From assembly GCA_017654935.2 (NCBI GenBank), contig CM065704.1, positions 20,619,308 through 20,683,307 on the forward strand: a stretch of 64,000 nt of DNA. Reading direction: 5' to 3'. The DNA is from Phymorhynchus buccinoides (taxonomy: Eukaryota; Mollusca; Gastropoda; Neogastropoda; Raphitomidae). Below the pieces are notes generated by a model that saw only the letters and a program-made list of their open reading frames with translations, made no database searches and was not told the origin of the DNA. A program made the translations under genes and the position numbers. Shown here one piece after another: positions 42,438 through 55,964 of the stretch. Within the stretch, counting starts at the first letter, position 1, and each line of letters starts with the position of its first letter.

Positions 42438-45400
42438 TATACAGTAAAGACGTTTCTTAAAGGTGGATTAAATTTTGCAAGACGTATGAACAATGCAAAA
42501 CAGTGAGAATGCAAGTTATGATATGACTGGCCATCAGAGTTGAGCTCAGAGCCATGGTGAACTCAAAGTGTCTAAAAGAAAACATCTCTTAACTACGTAC
42601 CGTAAAATACCGAGTATTAGCCCATCTAGTAGTATGAGCCCACCCCCCATTGGAGGCAAACACTATACAAAGGGTGAAATATCTTGTAAAAGGGTGAAAT
42701 CCCTTGGGCTGCAGCACTAGAAAAGACGACATAATCCCTTTGGCTGCAGCACAAGGAAAGACAGTGCAACCTAATCCCTTTGGTTGCAGCACTAGAAAAG
42801 ACAACTTAATCCCTTTGGCTGCAGCACTAGAAAAGACAGTGCAGCCTAATCCCTTTGACTGCAGCACTAGAAAAGACAGTTCAACCTAATCCCTTGGGCT
42901 GCAGCACTAGAAATAGTCAGAAGGCCATACCAGCAGAAAAGGCCTAGAAAAATATTTCGTCGGCTAGGTATCCCGCATTGAAATTCTTTAACTGATATTG
43001 AAAGAGGGTGGTTAGTACTTTAATTTTTGACATAGTAGAACTTTGAACTCAATCTATTTGTCTAAATAATTACAATTAATTAAGTGAATTTCTTAGCAAA
43101 TCACATGTAATTTTTATCAAATGCATAAAGCGTAATATTCTTCTTACGACTGGATAAAAATGACATAGACAACATCAGATGATAAATTTAAGTTTGATCT
43201 GAGATTTTAGAAGAAATAATGTTTTATGCCCTCTTTGGCCTTTCGGCCATGTGGGGCATTAAATCTGAGATTTTAGTTGAAAATCATGCACAAAAAGACC
43301 CCCAAAAAGACATAAAAAGAAAAAACAATTCAAGCATATCTGATACTCACAAAGAGTTCTTTCCCTTGGATATATCCCAGTCAGTCAATAGAACAATACT
43401 GTCCCGTGGAATGGGGCACACAAATTCCACATGAAAGGTAGCACAAATTTCCAGTGAAATAAGCATGAAAAAAGGAGAAGAAAAAGAAAAGAACAAATAA
43501 AAAAATATTAGTTTCTCACGGAGAGTTCCTTCCCAATTTAAGATCTTCCATTTAGGTAGTCAAAAGTGATTGTTTCATGTTTACTTAATTGATTTTTTAA
43601 TGAGCTAATCTAATAGAACTACTCAAAATGAAGAGATTGATACAAAATTTGTCTCTCTATGTTAATTAGAACGGAAGTTATGATTTTTTAAATATTTATG
43701 TATTTTACGTCGGTTCAAATCCCTCGTACGGGCCAAGTTTGAGGGCCTCTAGCAAAGGTGTTTGGCATCTATCATGTCTGAAATTGCATATAGCTGCTGC
43801 CAGCAGTGGGTTGTATTCACTGAATATTTTTTAAAGAACATGTTCAACAGCTTGTAACGGTCACACAGACAAGCATCTTATATCAAAATGATCTGCATGA
43901 CTAGACCTACCTAGGGAATGCAGACGCCTAGCGTACATGACATTGGTCCGATCCAGACTGGAGTACAGTGCGACGGTGTGGGATCCGTACCAGAAACAGG
44001 ACATTGAAAGGCTGGAGAGAGTTCAGCGCCAAGCAGCACGCTTTGTAGCCAGGGACTACAAGTCCATGAAACCAGGCTGCGTGAGTGGCATGCTCAGGAC
44101 ACTAGACCTGCCCCCCCTGGAGGAAAGACGCAGGCACCAACGCCTCAGCCTCTTCTATAAGATTGCTGAGGGCCTTGTTCCAGCTCTCCCAGCAGACAAG
44201 TTCCTTACCCCGGTCCCCACTAATCGTCGCAGGATCAAGCCGACCAGATTCAAGGGGTTCCAAACCACAAACATCTTGGAAAGACAGGCCGTAAACCATT
44301 CCCGTGGATTTTGTGTCCGAGAAGGGAGAACGGAGCAGTATCGTAGCTCCTTCTTCGTCAGGACTGCCACGGAGTGGAACCAACTGAGTGAGGCTACTGT
44401 CACCGTAGGCTCCGTCAGCGCATTCACATCAGCACTGACCAGACCACCATCTGAGCCTGCGTCCACTGACCACTCGATCATTAGGCTTTCTTTTTTGTTT
44501 TTTTCTTTTCTTTATTTTCCTTTTTGCTTACTTCTGGAAGTGGGACCTGGGCCCTTCCAGCTGAACTGGGGGGTTTAATGGTCTTAACCCAGGGCAGACC
44601 TGTTTACCCTTATAATGAAAAACCCGGAATTTGCCACCAAAAAACCCGGAATTTGACAACAAAAACCGGAATTCACATGATCTGTACACGACTCGCGATA
44701 AAGCGGTTTCTTCTTCTTCTCCTTTCCGCGAACATCGGCGTCGATTTTCAATATTGTGATGATTTCTTGGCTCAATTTCGCCAGAAAAGTTTTATTAGTA
44801 AATTCAGTCACTAATTCTTAGTAAATTTTAGTATAAAACAAGCTGGAAAAAGCAAAATACCTGGAAATGTCCACGATCGGACAGAGAAAAATCAGATCGG
44901 CGGATGCCAAGTTGCAACTCGGCGCCATCGCGATCAATTTTCAATTTTCCGTTGAAAACTTCAAAATTCTCACATCATCGTATTTTCCAGTGATAATATA
45001 ATCTAAATTGACTCATTTCAAGCCCTAATTACAATCTCTACCATTAAAAAACTGCCTGGAAAGCTCTTCGAATCGACAGTAAAAGTCTGACCGCCATTTG
45101 CTCAGTCCCGAAATAGATCGACCAAAATAAAAACATTATTTCACCCCTTTAACCAATGAAAATGCAGCATTTAATGCATGTGACGTCAAGCACAACCCCT
45201 TTTCTGATGACGTAGTGTGTTAGGTACACGTTTCGGTCAACCCTTGCGTCTTTTACTACGAACGGAAACAAATAATAGACGGTTTTTCGAAATCCGGAAT
45301 TTTCAGCGTTCACCCGGAATTTACTATTTTACCCAGAATTTTAGCAAATTTCCGGAATAATTCTGGCTAAACCGGAATGGTAAACAGGTCTGCCAGGGTA

Positions 45401-46323
45401 AGCAAGAGTCTTTATCCTTTCTATTTTTTTCTCTCTTTTAATTCTAATAGGGAATGCGCCCTCCTAGTTCCGTCGCGTTTATCGTCAGAAGTTGCGTCTG
45501 CGACGTATTAATCCAGATCCAGATGAGGGGATAATAAGTCATGTCATATTGATTCTACATGTCTTAATTGCCCCCTTCACCTCCCCTTACCCGTTGCCCC
45601 GCCCCTATTTCAGGTATTTCCAGCTTGTATTTTTTTTACACAGACAAGTATCTTTAATCAAAATGATCTGCAGAACAAGGATCTACCTTTTGAGGTGATC
45701 ATCTTTCATGTCACTGAGCAGTACATGTCTTAATGCCCCCCCCCCCTCTCCTTTACCCTTGCACTCCCCCCCCCCTCTTGTGCGAGGTATTTTGGCTTGT
45801 AATTTTCACACAGACAAGTGTCATATCAAAATGATCTGCAGAACATCTGCCTTTTAAGGAAAATACATCATGTCACTGTGTATATGTTTTAATGCCCCCC
45901 CCCCCCCCCCCCTCTCCTTTACCCTTGCACTCCCACCCCCACCCCACCTCCCCTCTTGCGCGAGGTATTTTTGGCTTGTAATTTTCACACAGACAAGTGT
46001 CATATCAAAATGATCTGCAGAACAACATCTGCCTTTTGAGGAAAATACATCATGTCACTGTGATTCTACATGTAATGCCCCCCCCCCCCCCCCCCCACCC
46101 CCCACCCCTTAATGCCCCATCTTACACACATTATTATCTTCACACACATACACACACACTGTTAACTTTTCTGTTTTTATGTGTTTTTATCTGTATCAAA
46201 TGTATTTTTGACAATAAAATCTATGGCAAATGGCAAATGGACTGCTTTGTTAATTTTTGTTTGTTGCACAATATAAGTTTACTGTAAAATTCTTGTCATA
46301 TGAAGCATTGAAAGAAAATAGAG

Positions 46324-46389
<66 letters not shown>

Positions 46390-49300
46390 TGTGCACAATT
46401 TGTGTGTGTATGTGTGCACACATTTGTGTGTGTGTGTGTGCACATTTGTGTGTGTGTGCACATCTTCTTCTTGCGTATACTGGTATAGCATCCTCCATCA
46501 ACAATTTGATGATTATGACGCTTACGATGTGTGCGTGTGGGGGGGGGGGGGGGGGGGAGGCTACTAAACAGTAGACTTGGGTAGACGACTTGCTGCCCAG
46601 ATGATCAGCTCAATGAGGGACTGAATGGGAGGGGGTGAGCATAATTTGGGGGAGAAGCCTGGACAGGGGGGATGGAGTTGAGATAACGGAAAGGTGAGGA
46701 CAAGGGGGGGGGGGGGGGGGGGGGGGGAGGAGGTAATGAAGTGGGGGTGGGGGTAGGGGAGGGGGGGGGGAGGAGGGTCACATTTGTGTGTGTGTGTGTC
46801 ACATTTGTGTGTGTGTGTGTGTGCTTGCAGAAATAGAAAGAAATAGCTCTATGGTGTGTTTTGATGTTAGGCCTAACAGTCAATGACAATTTGTGATTTA
46901 CCATCTTTGGCTAAAACAATCTTTTTGCTAGTTACATTGTAATTACTCAAATCCGAGATTGTCATCACATCAGTAGAAATGTAAAGTGTCAAAATAAATA
47001 TTGAATCTGAAATTGTATATCTATCACTTTTAGATGGAAGTTTTCAGTCTAGGCCTATTATTTTGCCCAAGGCTGTTCTAGTTTGCTCTTCGCAGTTTCG
47101 TTCTGTTGAATCAATCCGTCTACAACAGTGTGTGTGTATGCGTGTGTGTGAGTGTGAGTGTCTGTGCATGCATGTGTGTGTGTGTGCGCGTGCATGAGTT
47201 GTCTTTTTCTTCTCGAATCGCACGTGTGCTTGATCAATTCTACGCCTACTGGTGAAACGCATGTAACATTGAGCATGGTAACGTGCATTTTCTGGCCGCT
47301 GATCGTATGTTGGAAGCTTTTTTTGCGATCTCTTGCTCTTCACCGTCTAAGGCATACCATTGATTACAAGCGTTTATTGTTGTGTTCCATCGAGCAACAG
47401 TAAATAATGCTAAATCCTCAGATATTTTGTCTTCGCAGCAATGAACAACACACTCCGTCGCCATGAGGTTTTGTGTATAAAGGGGTGTTACTCATAATGA
47501 GTGTTCGGTAAAAAGACGTTTTCGTAACTTGTGTTTTCGCCAATTTGTTTGCGATTGTTTTCAATAATATCGAGAGGTTCGCAAGTTCTAGACCATTTAA
47601 CTTTAATCTACAAATATCAAACTACAATTTCCCCCAAAAAAATTTCAATGCGCTTTTCTAGCCATCGGATTTTAATGATAGCAACGTTTGGCCTTCTGCC
47701 TAAAAAGACAACCTAATCCATTTGGCTGCAGCACTAGAAAAAACAGTACAACCTAATCCCTTTGTTTTGTCTTTCTTCTCTTACAACTGAAACAATATGT
47801 TGATTCTAATCTGTACTGGATTCCATTTTCTACTGGCTATCAGTACAAATCGGAATTCTGATTTGTACTAGTAGAAATCAGAATTCCAATTTCTACTAAA
47901 AAAAAGTCCAGTAGAAATTAGAATTCCGATTTTTAATAGTACAAATCGGAATTCCGATTTGTACTAGTAGGATTCCGAATCCTACTGGATTCCCATTTCT
48001 ACTGTGACATGTGTGTGTGTGTGTGTGTGTGTGTCTGTGTGTGTGTGTGCGTGTGTGCGTGTGTGCGTGTGCGTGCGTGAATGGATTCACCAGCATTGGG
48101 GATGTTACAGGCTGTGTATCTTTCCTTTTACAATTTTGTTTCGAGCACAAGAACAAATACCGTGTATAAGCCCACCCCCTTTTTGGGGCCTCAAACTGTG
48201 CAAAGGATGGTGGGGGTGGGGGCTTAAACTCAGTATTTTACGGTACGCGAACGTACTATATTTTCTCCCACCGGAAATTGTTGACGTCACACGACAATGA
48301 AACTGTCAGCATAATTGCAAACGTCACACACACGCACACACACATTCACCCGCACACATTCAAAAAGAGACAGGTCAAAATAAAACAAGACTGGTGTGAC
48401 TTAAGTCAGGAGGTCAGGGGAAAAAAACAAAAGTCAGGAAGTCGACTTATCCGTTTGACGCTTAGAAAAAATATCGTCGACATAGACGAACGTCGAGTTA
48501 TACGTTGTCGAGATATCCGTTGTTATCAAAGTCTTTTAAAGAGCACTTTTGGCTGGGAAATGATAAATCCGTCGACTTACGCAAAAGTCGACTTAAGCAT
48601 GTGTCGACTTATAAGTATTACGCTGTAATAAAGATGGGTTTCGTCCGTTCAAACAGATTTTTGTGCATTAACCAATATTCCATGTTATCCTGTTTTGTGT
48701 TAAGAGTACTCCACTGTATCTGTCTTGGAGATTTCAGTATCAGTAATAATACAGTACAATACAATGTGAACCAATCCAGTGCACATTACACTACACTATA
48801 CATGATAATCGTACTACACAATAACATTAAAATACTGACAAAAGGCCTGCTGATGCTGTTAGTGCGGGCAAACTTTCCCCCAATGTCTGCTTTGGAGATT
48901 TCACTGGCAATACAATACAATGAAACAACACATTATAGAGTACAATACAATACTCACAAAATGCCTGGGAAATGTGTCTAGCTAGGTTGGTAGAATTTTC
49001 TCTGATATCTGCCTTTGATATTTCCATGACTATAGAACACAACACAAGACAATCATATTATGAAACGCCAACTGTGTGTGTGTCCGTGTGGAACACAGAA
49101 CGGGACTTATAACTCCGCCGTTTTTCAAACGAATTGCTTCAAATTTGCTATCAGCCCTAACGTGGCGATAGCAACGGCAACCAAGGTGGCCGTGTGATTT
49201 GCGCAGTTTAGCAAATGCGCGAAACGCGTATCCACCGGCCTCTCGGCACCCGTATCTCCGGTATTTCTGGACGGATTGCCTTCAAATTTGGCAGGTAGAT

Positions 49301-52300
49301 GACCGAGGACAGCGACTATCCGTGCGCCAAACCGGAAGCGAATCGATTTATAAAATCGCGACAATAGGAACATGCATGACCAGGGATAGTGACTATCTTG
49401 GTGCAAAATTTCAACAGCATCCATTCATAAACGCGCGCGATATGAGCCAATTTACATTTGTGCCGATCCAAAAACGGACGTTAAGTTCAATCAACACTTT
49501 ACCCACAAACTGCTCGCTGCTGCTCGCGAGCGTCCAACAAGACGGTTGAAGAGCGGAGATTACTTTACCGAGGCACCAACATCCCGCTATTCACAGCTTT
49601 TGTCTTCCACCTAATTGCCCTTCAGTATGAGTGTGCTGTGCTTCAGTATGAGGTTATGTACGAGTATGAGTCTCAGTATGAGGTTAGCGCATGCGCGTGT
49701 GTGTGTATAGGGTGGGGGTGGGGAGTAGGGATGCGGGGGTGGTGAGTAGAACGGGACGAGAAAAAAAATAGGAGGGAGAAAGACAAAAGTAATAATATAT
49801 TTCGCGGACCCAGCAAAACCGGTACTCAGCATTATCGGCACTGGGCATTACCGGTACACGGCGTTGTGCTAGTTTCCATAACGAATACAACACCACACAA
49901 TACCAAGTTAATCTGCTTACAAAAGGCCTGGTGATGGCGCCCGTGGTGGCAAAGTTCCCCCTGATGTCAGCCTTAGCTATTTCGGTGACGGTGTCCACAA
50001 ACAGCTGGCGGGGTCTAGGACCTCGTCTGGGGGGCAGGGGTCCAGCTATGGGCTCTAGCTGAAAACTGGTGTCCTGCACTCACATTTTTCATACACATTT
50101 AGATAGATGTGTGAGAGGATTACTGGTGATTTTCACACACACACACAGATGTGTGTGATCAGAGGATTACTGGTGATTTTCACACACACACACAGATGTG
50201 TCTGATCAGAGGATTACTGGTGATTTTCACACACACACACAGATGTGTCTGATCAGAGGATTACTGGTGATTTTCACACACACACAGATGTGTCTGATCA
50301 GAGGATTACTGGTGATTTTTCACACACACACAGATGTGTCTGATCAGAGGATTACTGGTGTTTTTCACACACACACACAGATGTGTCTGATCAGAGGATT
50401 ACTGGTGATTTTCACACACACACACAGATGTGTCTGATCAGAGGATTACTGGTGTTTTTCACACACACACAGATGTGTCAGAGGATTACTGGTGATTTTT
50501 CACACACACACAGATGTGTCAGAGGATTACTGGTGATTTTCACAGATGTGTCAGAGGACTACCATATATTTTGGATATAAGGCGCACATGATTTTAAGGC
50601 GCACCCCCTAGATTTTTTACACAAAATTCAGATTTTGCTACACTACTTTCTAACTATATTACTAGTCATGTTTAAAAAAAAGGTGCAGGGATATCAGTCC
50701 GGGGCAAACAATATTGGCTTATAGTGAAAAATACGGTATTGGTCATTTTTGACACATAGATGTGAGAGGATATTTCACACATAGAAACATGCATGATAAA
50801 CATGCAAGTATGTAAAAAAAAAAAAACCCATGAATGATGGTTGCTTGATGGTTTCATCTCATGTGCTGCTTGCAGCCGAGCGGACGTTAAACCTGATCTA
50901 AATCATGCAAGTATACATGTACAAATATGCACACACACAGACATGCACATACACATGCAAAGGCATGCACACATATACAAAATACATTATGCTTTACAAA
51001 ACAAAACAAAAACAAAAACAAGTATAATCTATTGCCAACCTGTTCTCTCACTGGCCGTTTGGGGCGAGTTTGTTCGTCCACTGTACGATCAAGATCGTCA
51101 TCCGCCATTCTTTTCCGTTTCTTCTTTTCCCCCTTCTGCCTTCCCCCCACTTTCTCTGGCGCTGCTTTTTCCGGTGTTTTTTCACCATCTTCTGAAGACG
51201 TGTGTCTGCAAAAAAGAAAAAAGGTTAGTATCAACAATGTTGAGAGAGATCAGTTCAGTAGTTGGTGTATTTAGTGGAAGTCCTGGGGCAACAAGCTCTT
51301 TTCATAACTGCATGCGTCTAGATTTGGTGAAGGAACATAAAAATAAAAAGTTCTCTCATCCTCCATTAGTTTAGTTAAAGCCACAACACCCGATACTAAT
51401 TGTAAACATTTTGTTCTTCTTTCACAACACAAACAGATGACCTCTTTACTGACTGTTTCGTCCACTCCTGTGGACTTCCTCGGAGTGAATGACTGGGTGA
51501 AAACATCTCACTCGATGTTCAGGTTCTCTGGATTTTCCGCCGATCTTACGGAGATCAGCGAAAAGAGGGTCAGACCTGCCAACCCCCTAACAGACCAAAG
51601 AGGAATATTTGTAGCAGGAAAGAGGAATTTTGGGGAGCTAAGAGGAATTTTGACGCGGCATCTTACCTTTCGCGCGTAAACATAATTTGAAGCAAGCAAT
51701 TTTCATCCTTGTGAACTTTTCTTGTTTAAAACAAGTCTTGTATGGAAGTGTCACAACTATTCCTAACAATAGAACTAGAAGCTTTTGGTTTGTTCCTCTG
51801 CCCTTTTTATTTGGGCAGACCAAGATGGTTGGTGCCATAGATGACTTTTAAAAATAATAAGACTTGGAAGGAAGATAATGAATCAATTCAAGTTCATCTT
51901 TGTTCTCCTTTCCTTCCGTTGGCTTGAAAAAGTCGGTAATGGTGGAAGACGTAAGTCTGGGAGTTTGCAGTTTCGATAAAACGCTGAGAAGTAATGTGGC
52001 ATTTGATGTCTTGACACCCTCCATAGGAGACTTTTAAGTGTAGTGAGCACATCATAAATCAAGCATGATGCACACTTTCTTGATCTATGAATGCACAGAT
52101 ACTTTTCCATGTAATCTTGGCAGAAATATTGGTCTATTCTCTTTCTTTTCACCCCAGTCTCACACACATCGATGTGTCAATCGCCATCTTGGCGGAAGTG
52201 CGCAAACAGAAACTAGAAAGTCGGTTATACGCACAGCAGCTGTGCTGCTTTGTATATAAGACGATGAATTTGTGTGTTAAAAAAATAATTAAGTTTTGAA

Positions 52301-55300
52301 AGCGGAATTTTATGGACTTGAGCAGAAGGGTGGAAGAAATGTAGTCTGAGCAGAAGGGTGGAAGAAATGTAGTCTGAGCGGAAGGGTGGAAGAAATGTAG
52401 TCTGAGCGGAAGAAGTTCCGCTCAAAGCGGAAAGGTAACGGCAGGTCTGGAGGGTTGTGGATCCCAGAAAGGGTGGCCCCTGGTCCCTGTTCATGACTGC
52501 TGTTTGCAGACGGATGTGAATGGCCTCCTTCGTTCTACGCCTTTTCCAGTCCCTTTCCCTGTCTGGTATCTTAGCCCCCTCCCAGTCTATTTTATGATTG
52601 TCAATATTTTGATGGTCTGTGATGGCACATTTTTCATATGATGATTCAGATTGTTTTCTTGCCGATCTTGTATAGGCGATGTTGGCTTGTGATAATGTGA
52701 TAATAGGGTTTAACGCCCTCTTCGGCCATGTGGGGCATTACGATGTTGCAATTGGCTTTGGTCTCACAATCCTTTTTATGCTCATTCAGTCTGGTTCCAA
52801 ATTTGCATCCATTTGCGGTTGCGATCACTTCTTTCTCCAGAAACTCCAGAAACAAGTTTGCCACAATTGGGGATACAGGACTTCCCATGGCAGTGCCGAA
52901 TTTTTGTTGGTATATATCACCCCTGAACTGAAAATATGTGGTGGTCAGAATGAATTCACACAGCTCCATGTCTTATGCGCTGAGTTTTGTATGTTTCTTC
53001 AGTCTTATCTTGTTCTAAGCATTCTCATATCACTGACAGGGCCTTGTCTATGGGGGTATTGGTGAACAACACCACATCATGCGATGCAAATACCTCATTC
53101 TCCTCAATCATGACTGTGCTAAGAGAATCCATCAGGTCTTTTGAGTTCTTTACATGGTGTTCTGTCAGGCCGACAAATGGGCCTAGAATGTCGGCTAATA
53201 ATCTCGAGCTGTTGTATCCAATCGTACCAGTATAGTCAACAATTGGTCTGAGTGGGTTACCTTCTTTATGTATTTTGGGGGTACAGTACATACGTGGTAC
53301 CTGCTCTGCTGTTGGATATAGATGTCTAAACTGCCCCTCTGAGATTTTATCTTCATCTTTGAATCTTGTCAGTAACGAGACCAGTTTGCGAAAACCTGAG
53401 AAAATCCTGAGAACCTGAGCATCGAGTGAGATGTTTTCACCCAGTCATTCACTCCGCGGAAGTCCACAGGAGTGGACGAAACAGTCAGTAAAGAGGTCAT
53501 CTGTTTGTGTTGTGAAAGAAGAAAAAAATGCTTACAATTTGGAATTACCAACACGATGAACACTTTCAAAGATACCCGATACTAAGAATCAGGTGCCTAT
53601 TATTAGACACACACATCTACCAGCAAGGGGAGAAAAAGGGTTTGCTCGCAGCGCATGGCGAAAACTGCCGTTTTTGCTCGCCTCCCTCCTAGTATATCCC
53701 TGGTGTGGCTTTAAGTTTAAATGCTGTGATTAGTCATGTGGACTGAGACACCCTACATACTATGTCTGTCCGATGTTCAAGAAGTGCACTTAGCATGGTG
53801 ATCTGGATCAGGATGTCCCCCATGTGCCCGGGCTGTTCACTGATCAGCTCAACCCCCCACCCCCAAAACACACACACACCTCCCATTGCAGGAGGCGAGC
53901 GGTGAGGGCAGGGTCAGGCAGGAGGTCCTGCATGGTGATCTGGATGATCCCATGTGCCCGGGCTGTTCACTGATCAGCTCAACCCCCCACCCCCACCCAC
54001 CCCATTGCAGGAGGCGAGCGGTGAGGGCAGGGTCAGGCAGGAGGTCCTGCATGGTGATCTGGATAATCCCATGTGCCCGGGCTGTTTACTGATCAGCTCA
54101 ACCTCCCCTCTCCCCCATTCATGCCATACCCCCCCCCCCCCCCCCCCCCCAATTCACACACACACACTATGAGGGCAAGGTCTGGCAAAATGTCCAGCAC
54201 AGTGAGCAGAGCTAAATGTCCCACACATATACAAACACACACTCTCTCACATACCTCTCTCTCATACACATTTCTCTACACACACATTCTCTCATATACA
54301 CTCTCTCACACACATTCGCTCTCTCTCACACGGGACACACTCTCTCTCTCACATACACTCACACATACACTCCCTCTCTCTCATACATACTCTCTCTCAC
54401 ACACACACACACTCTCTCTCACATACACTCTCTCTCTCTAACACACATTCACAAAACACACACATTCTCTCTCTCACACACATTATAACATACACATTCT
54501 ATCTCTCACACACATGCACTGTCTATCTCACACACATTCTATTCACACACACACACACATTCTATCTAACACACACACATTCCATCTCTCACACACACGT
54601 ACTCTCTCTCTCACACACATGCACTCTCTCTCTCTCACACACACATTCTATCACACACACACACACATTCTATTTTTCATATTTGATCAAAGAAACCACA
54701 AACACCACTAACTGTGTATACTTTTTGAAGGTAGCTCTGTACTGTGAAAAGAATAAAATAAAAGTAAAAGATTGTGCTGGTTTACTTTTTGTCCCAATCG
54801 GGGGACAGATAGTGTATGAGCATGGTACATAGAGAGATCTCTTTCGAATTATGGAATTCTCGTCAGTATGTATATCTGCTAACAAACACTATCTTGTGGA
54901 TCACCCCCAACAGGAAGACATTTCTAATAAAAGAATGGTGTCTTCTCTGCACTAGGCCGAAAAGTCCACAATTTAAGCAAACCAGCACAAGGTGAAGAGA
55001 AAAATGAAGAACATTTTGGTAAAATAGATAAGTTATTAAAATGCGGAAATTGCGATTTGAAAAATTTAATACATGTGGGTAGAAAGAGCCGACCACTGAG
55101 GTGATCCTCTAATTAAAGGGATGCAAGTAAACCTTGTGTGCAAAAAGTAAACCAGCACAATCTTTTACTTTTATTTTATTCTTTTCACAGCACAGAGCTA
55201 CCTTCAAAAAGTATACACAGTTAATGGTGTTTGTGGTTTCTTTGATCAAATATTATCTCCATTATGGGTAGAACCACTGGCATCCTTTATGGATCCACCA

Positions 55301-55923
55301 CTATTAACAGTGGCATTTTAAGCTATAAAGCCTGTTCAAGCCACATTTGTACAGTGCATGGAGGGTTGGTAGTGTTTTGTGGCATAATTTGTTCATAATT
55401 CTCTTTCACACACAAAAGCACTCTCTCTCTCACACACACACATTCTATCTCTTACACACACACATTCTATCTCTCACACAAACGCACTCTCTCTCACACA
55501 CATACATTCTATCTCTCATACACACACACACTCTCTCTAACACACACACATTCTATCTCTCACACAAACACACTCTCTCACACACACATTCTATCACACA
55601 CACTCTAACACACACACATTATATCTCTCTCACACACACACACACACAGTGTCACACACACACACACAGTGTCACACACATTCTATCTCTCACATACATA
55701 CTCTCTCTCACACACGCACTCTCTCTCACACACACTCTAACACACACACATTATATCTCTCTCACACACACACACAGTGTCACACACACACACAATCCCT
55801 CACACACATTCTATCTCTCACATACATACTCTCTCTCACACACGCACTCTCTCTCACGCACACGCATTCTCTCTCACACACAATCCATAGCTGCCAACTT
55901 TTCCCAAACAAAATCCTGGAGGG

Positions 55924-55964
<41 letters not shown>

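Larger units (their letters stand above)
51390..53590 (-). mobile_element. Penelope-like element with inverted terminal repeats, split by a MITE
   Basis: Repeats at about 51390-51536 and 53400-53585 are in opposite orientation and share TTCACCCAGTCATTCACTCC, GTCCACAGGAGTGGACGAAA C, AGTCAGTAAAGAGGTCATCT G. Between them lie Penelope-type RT and GIY-YIG remains on the minus strand. The MITE at 51571-52449 interrupts the left part, flanked by GAGGGT on both sides. Inverted or direct pLTR-like repeats with hammerhead motifs are a known trait of Penelope-like elements. Confidence 0.82.

Noticed and set aside
42126..48630. A single 6.5-kb transposon bounded by the two GTCGAC-rich ends
   Set aside because: Each end has its own internal repeats and the span includes a REC8 intron with unrelated insertions. 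Two MITE copies are more likely.
49199..49549. 116-codon plus ORF in REC8 intron
   Set aside because: Not repeat-like, but no motif, start context or splice evidence, and adjacent words suggest an old dispersed repeat.
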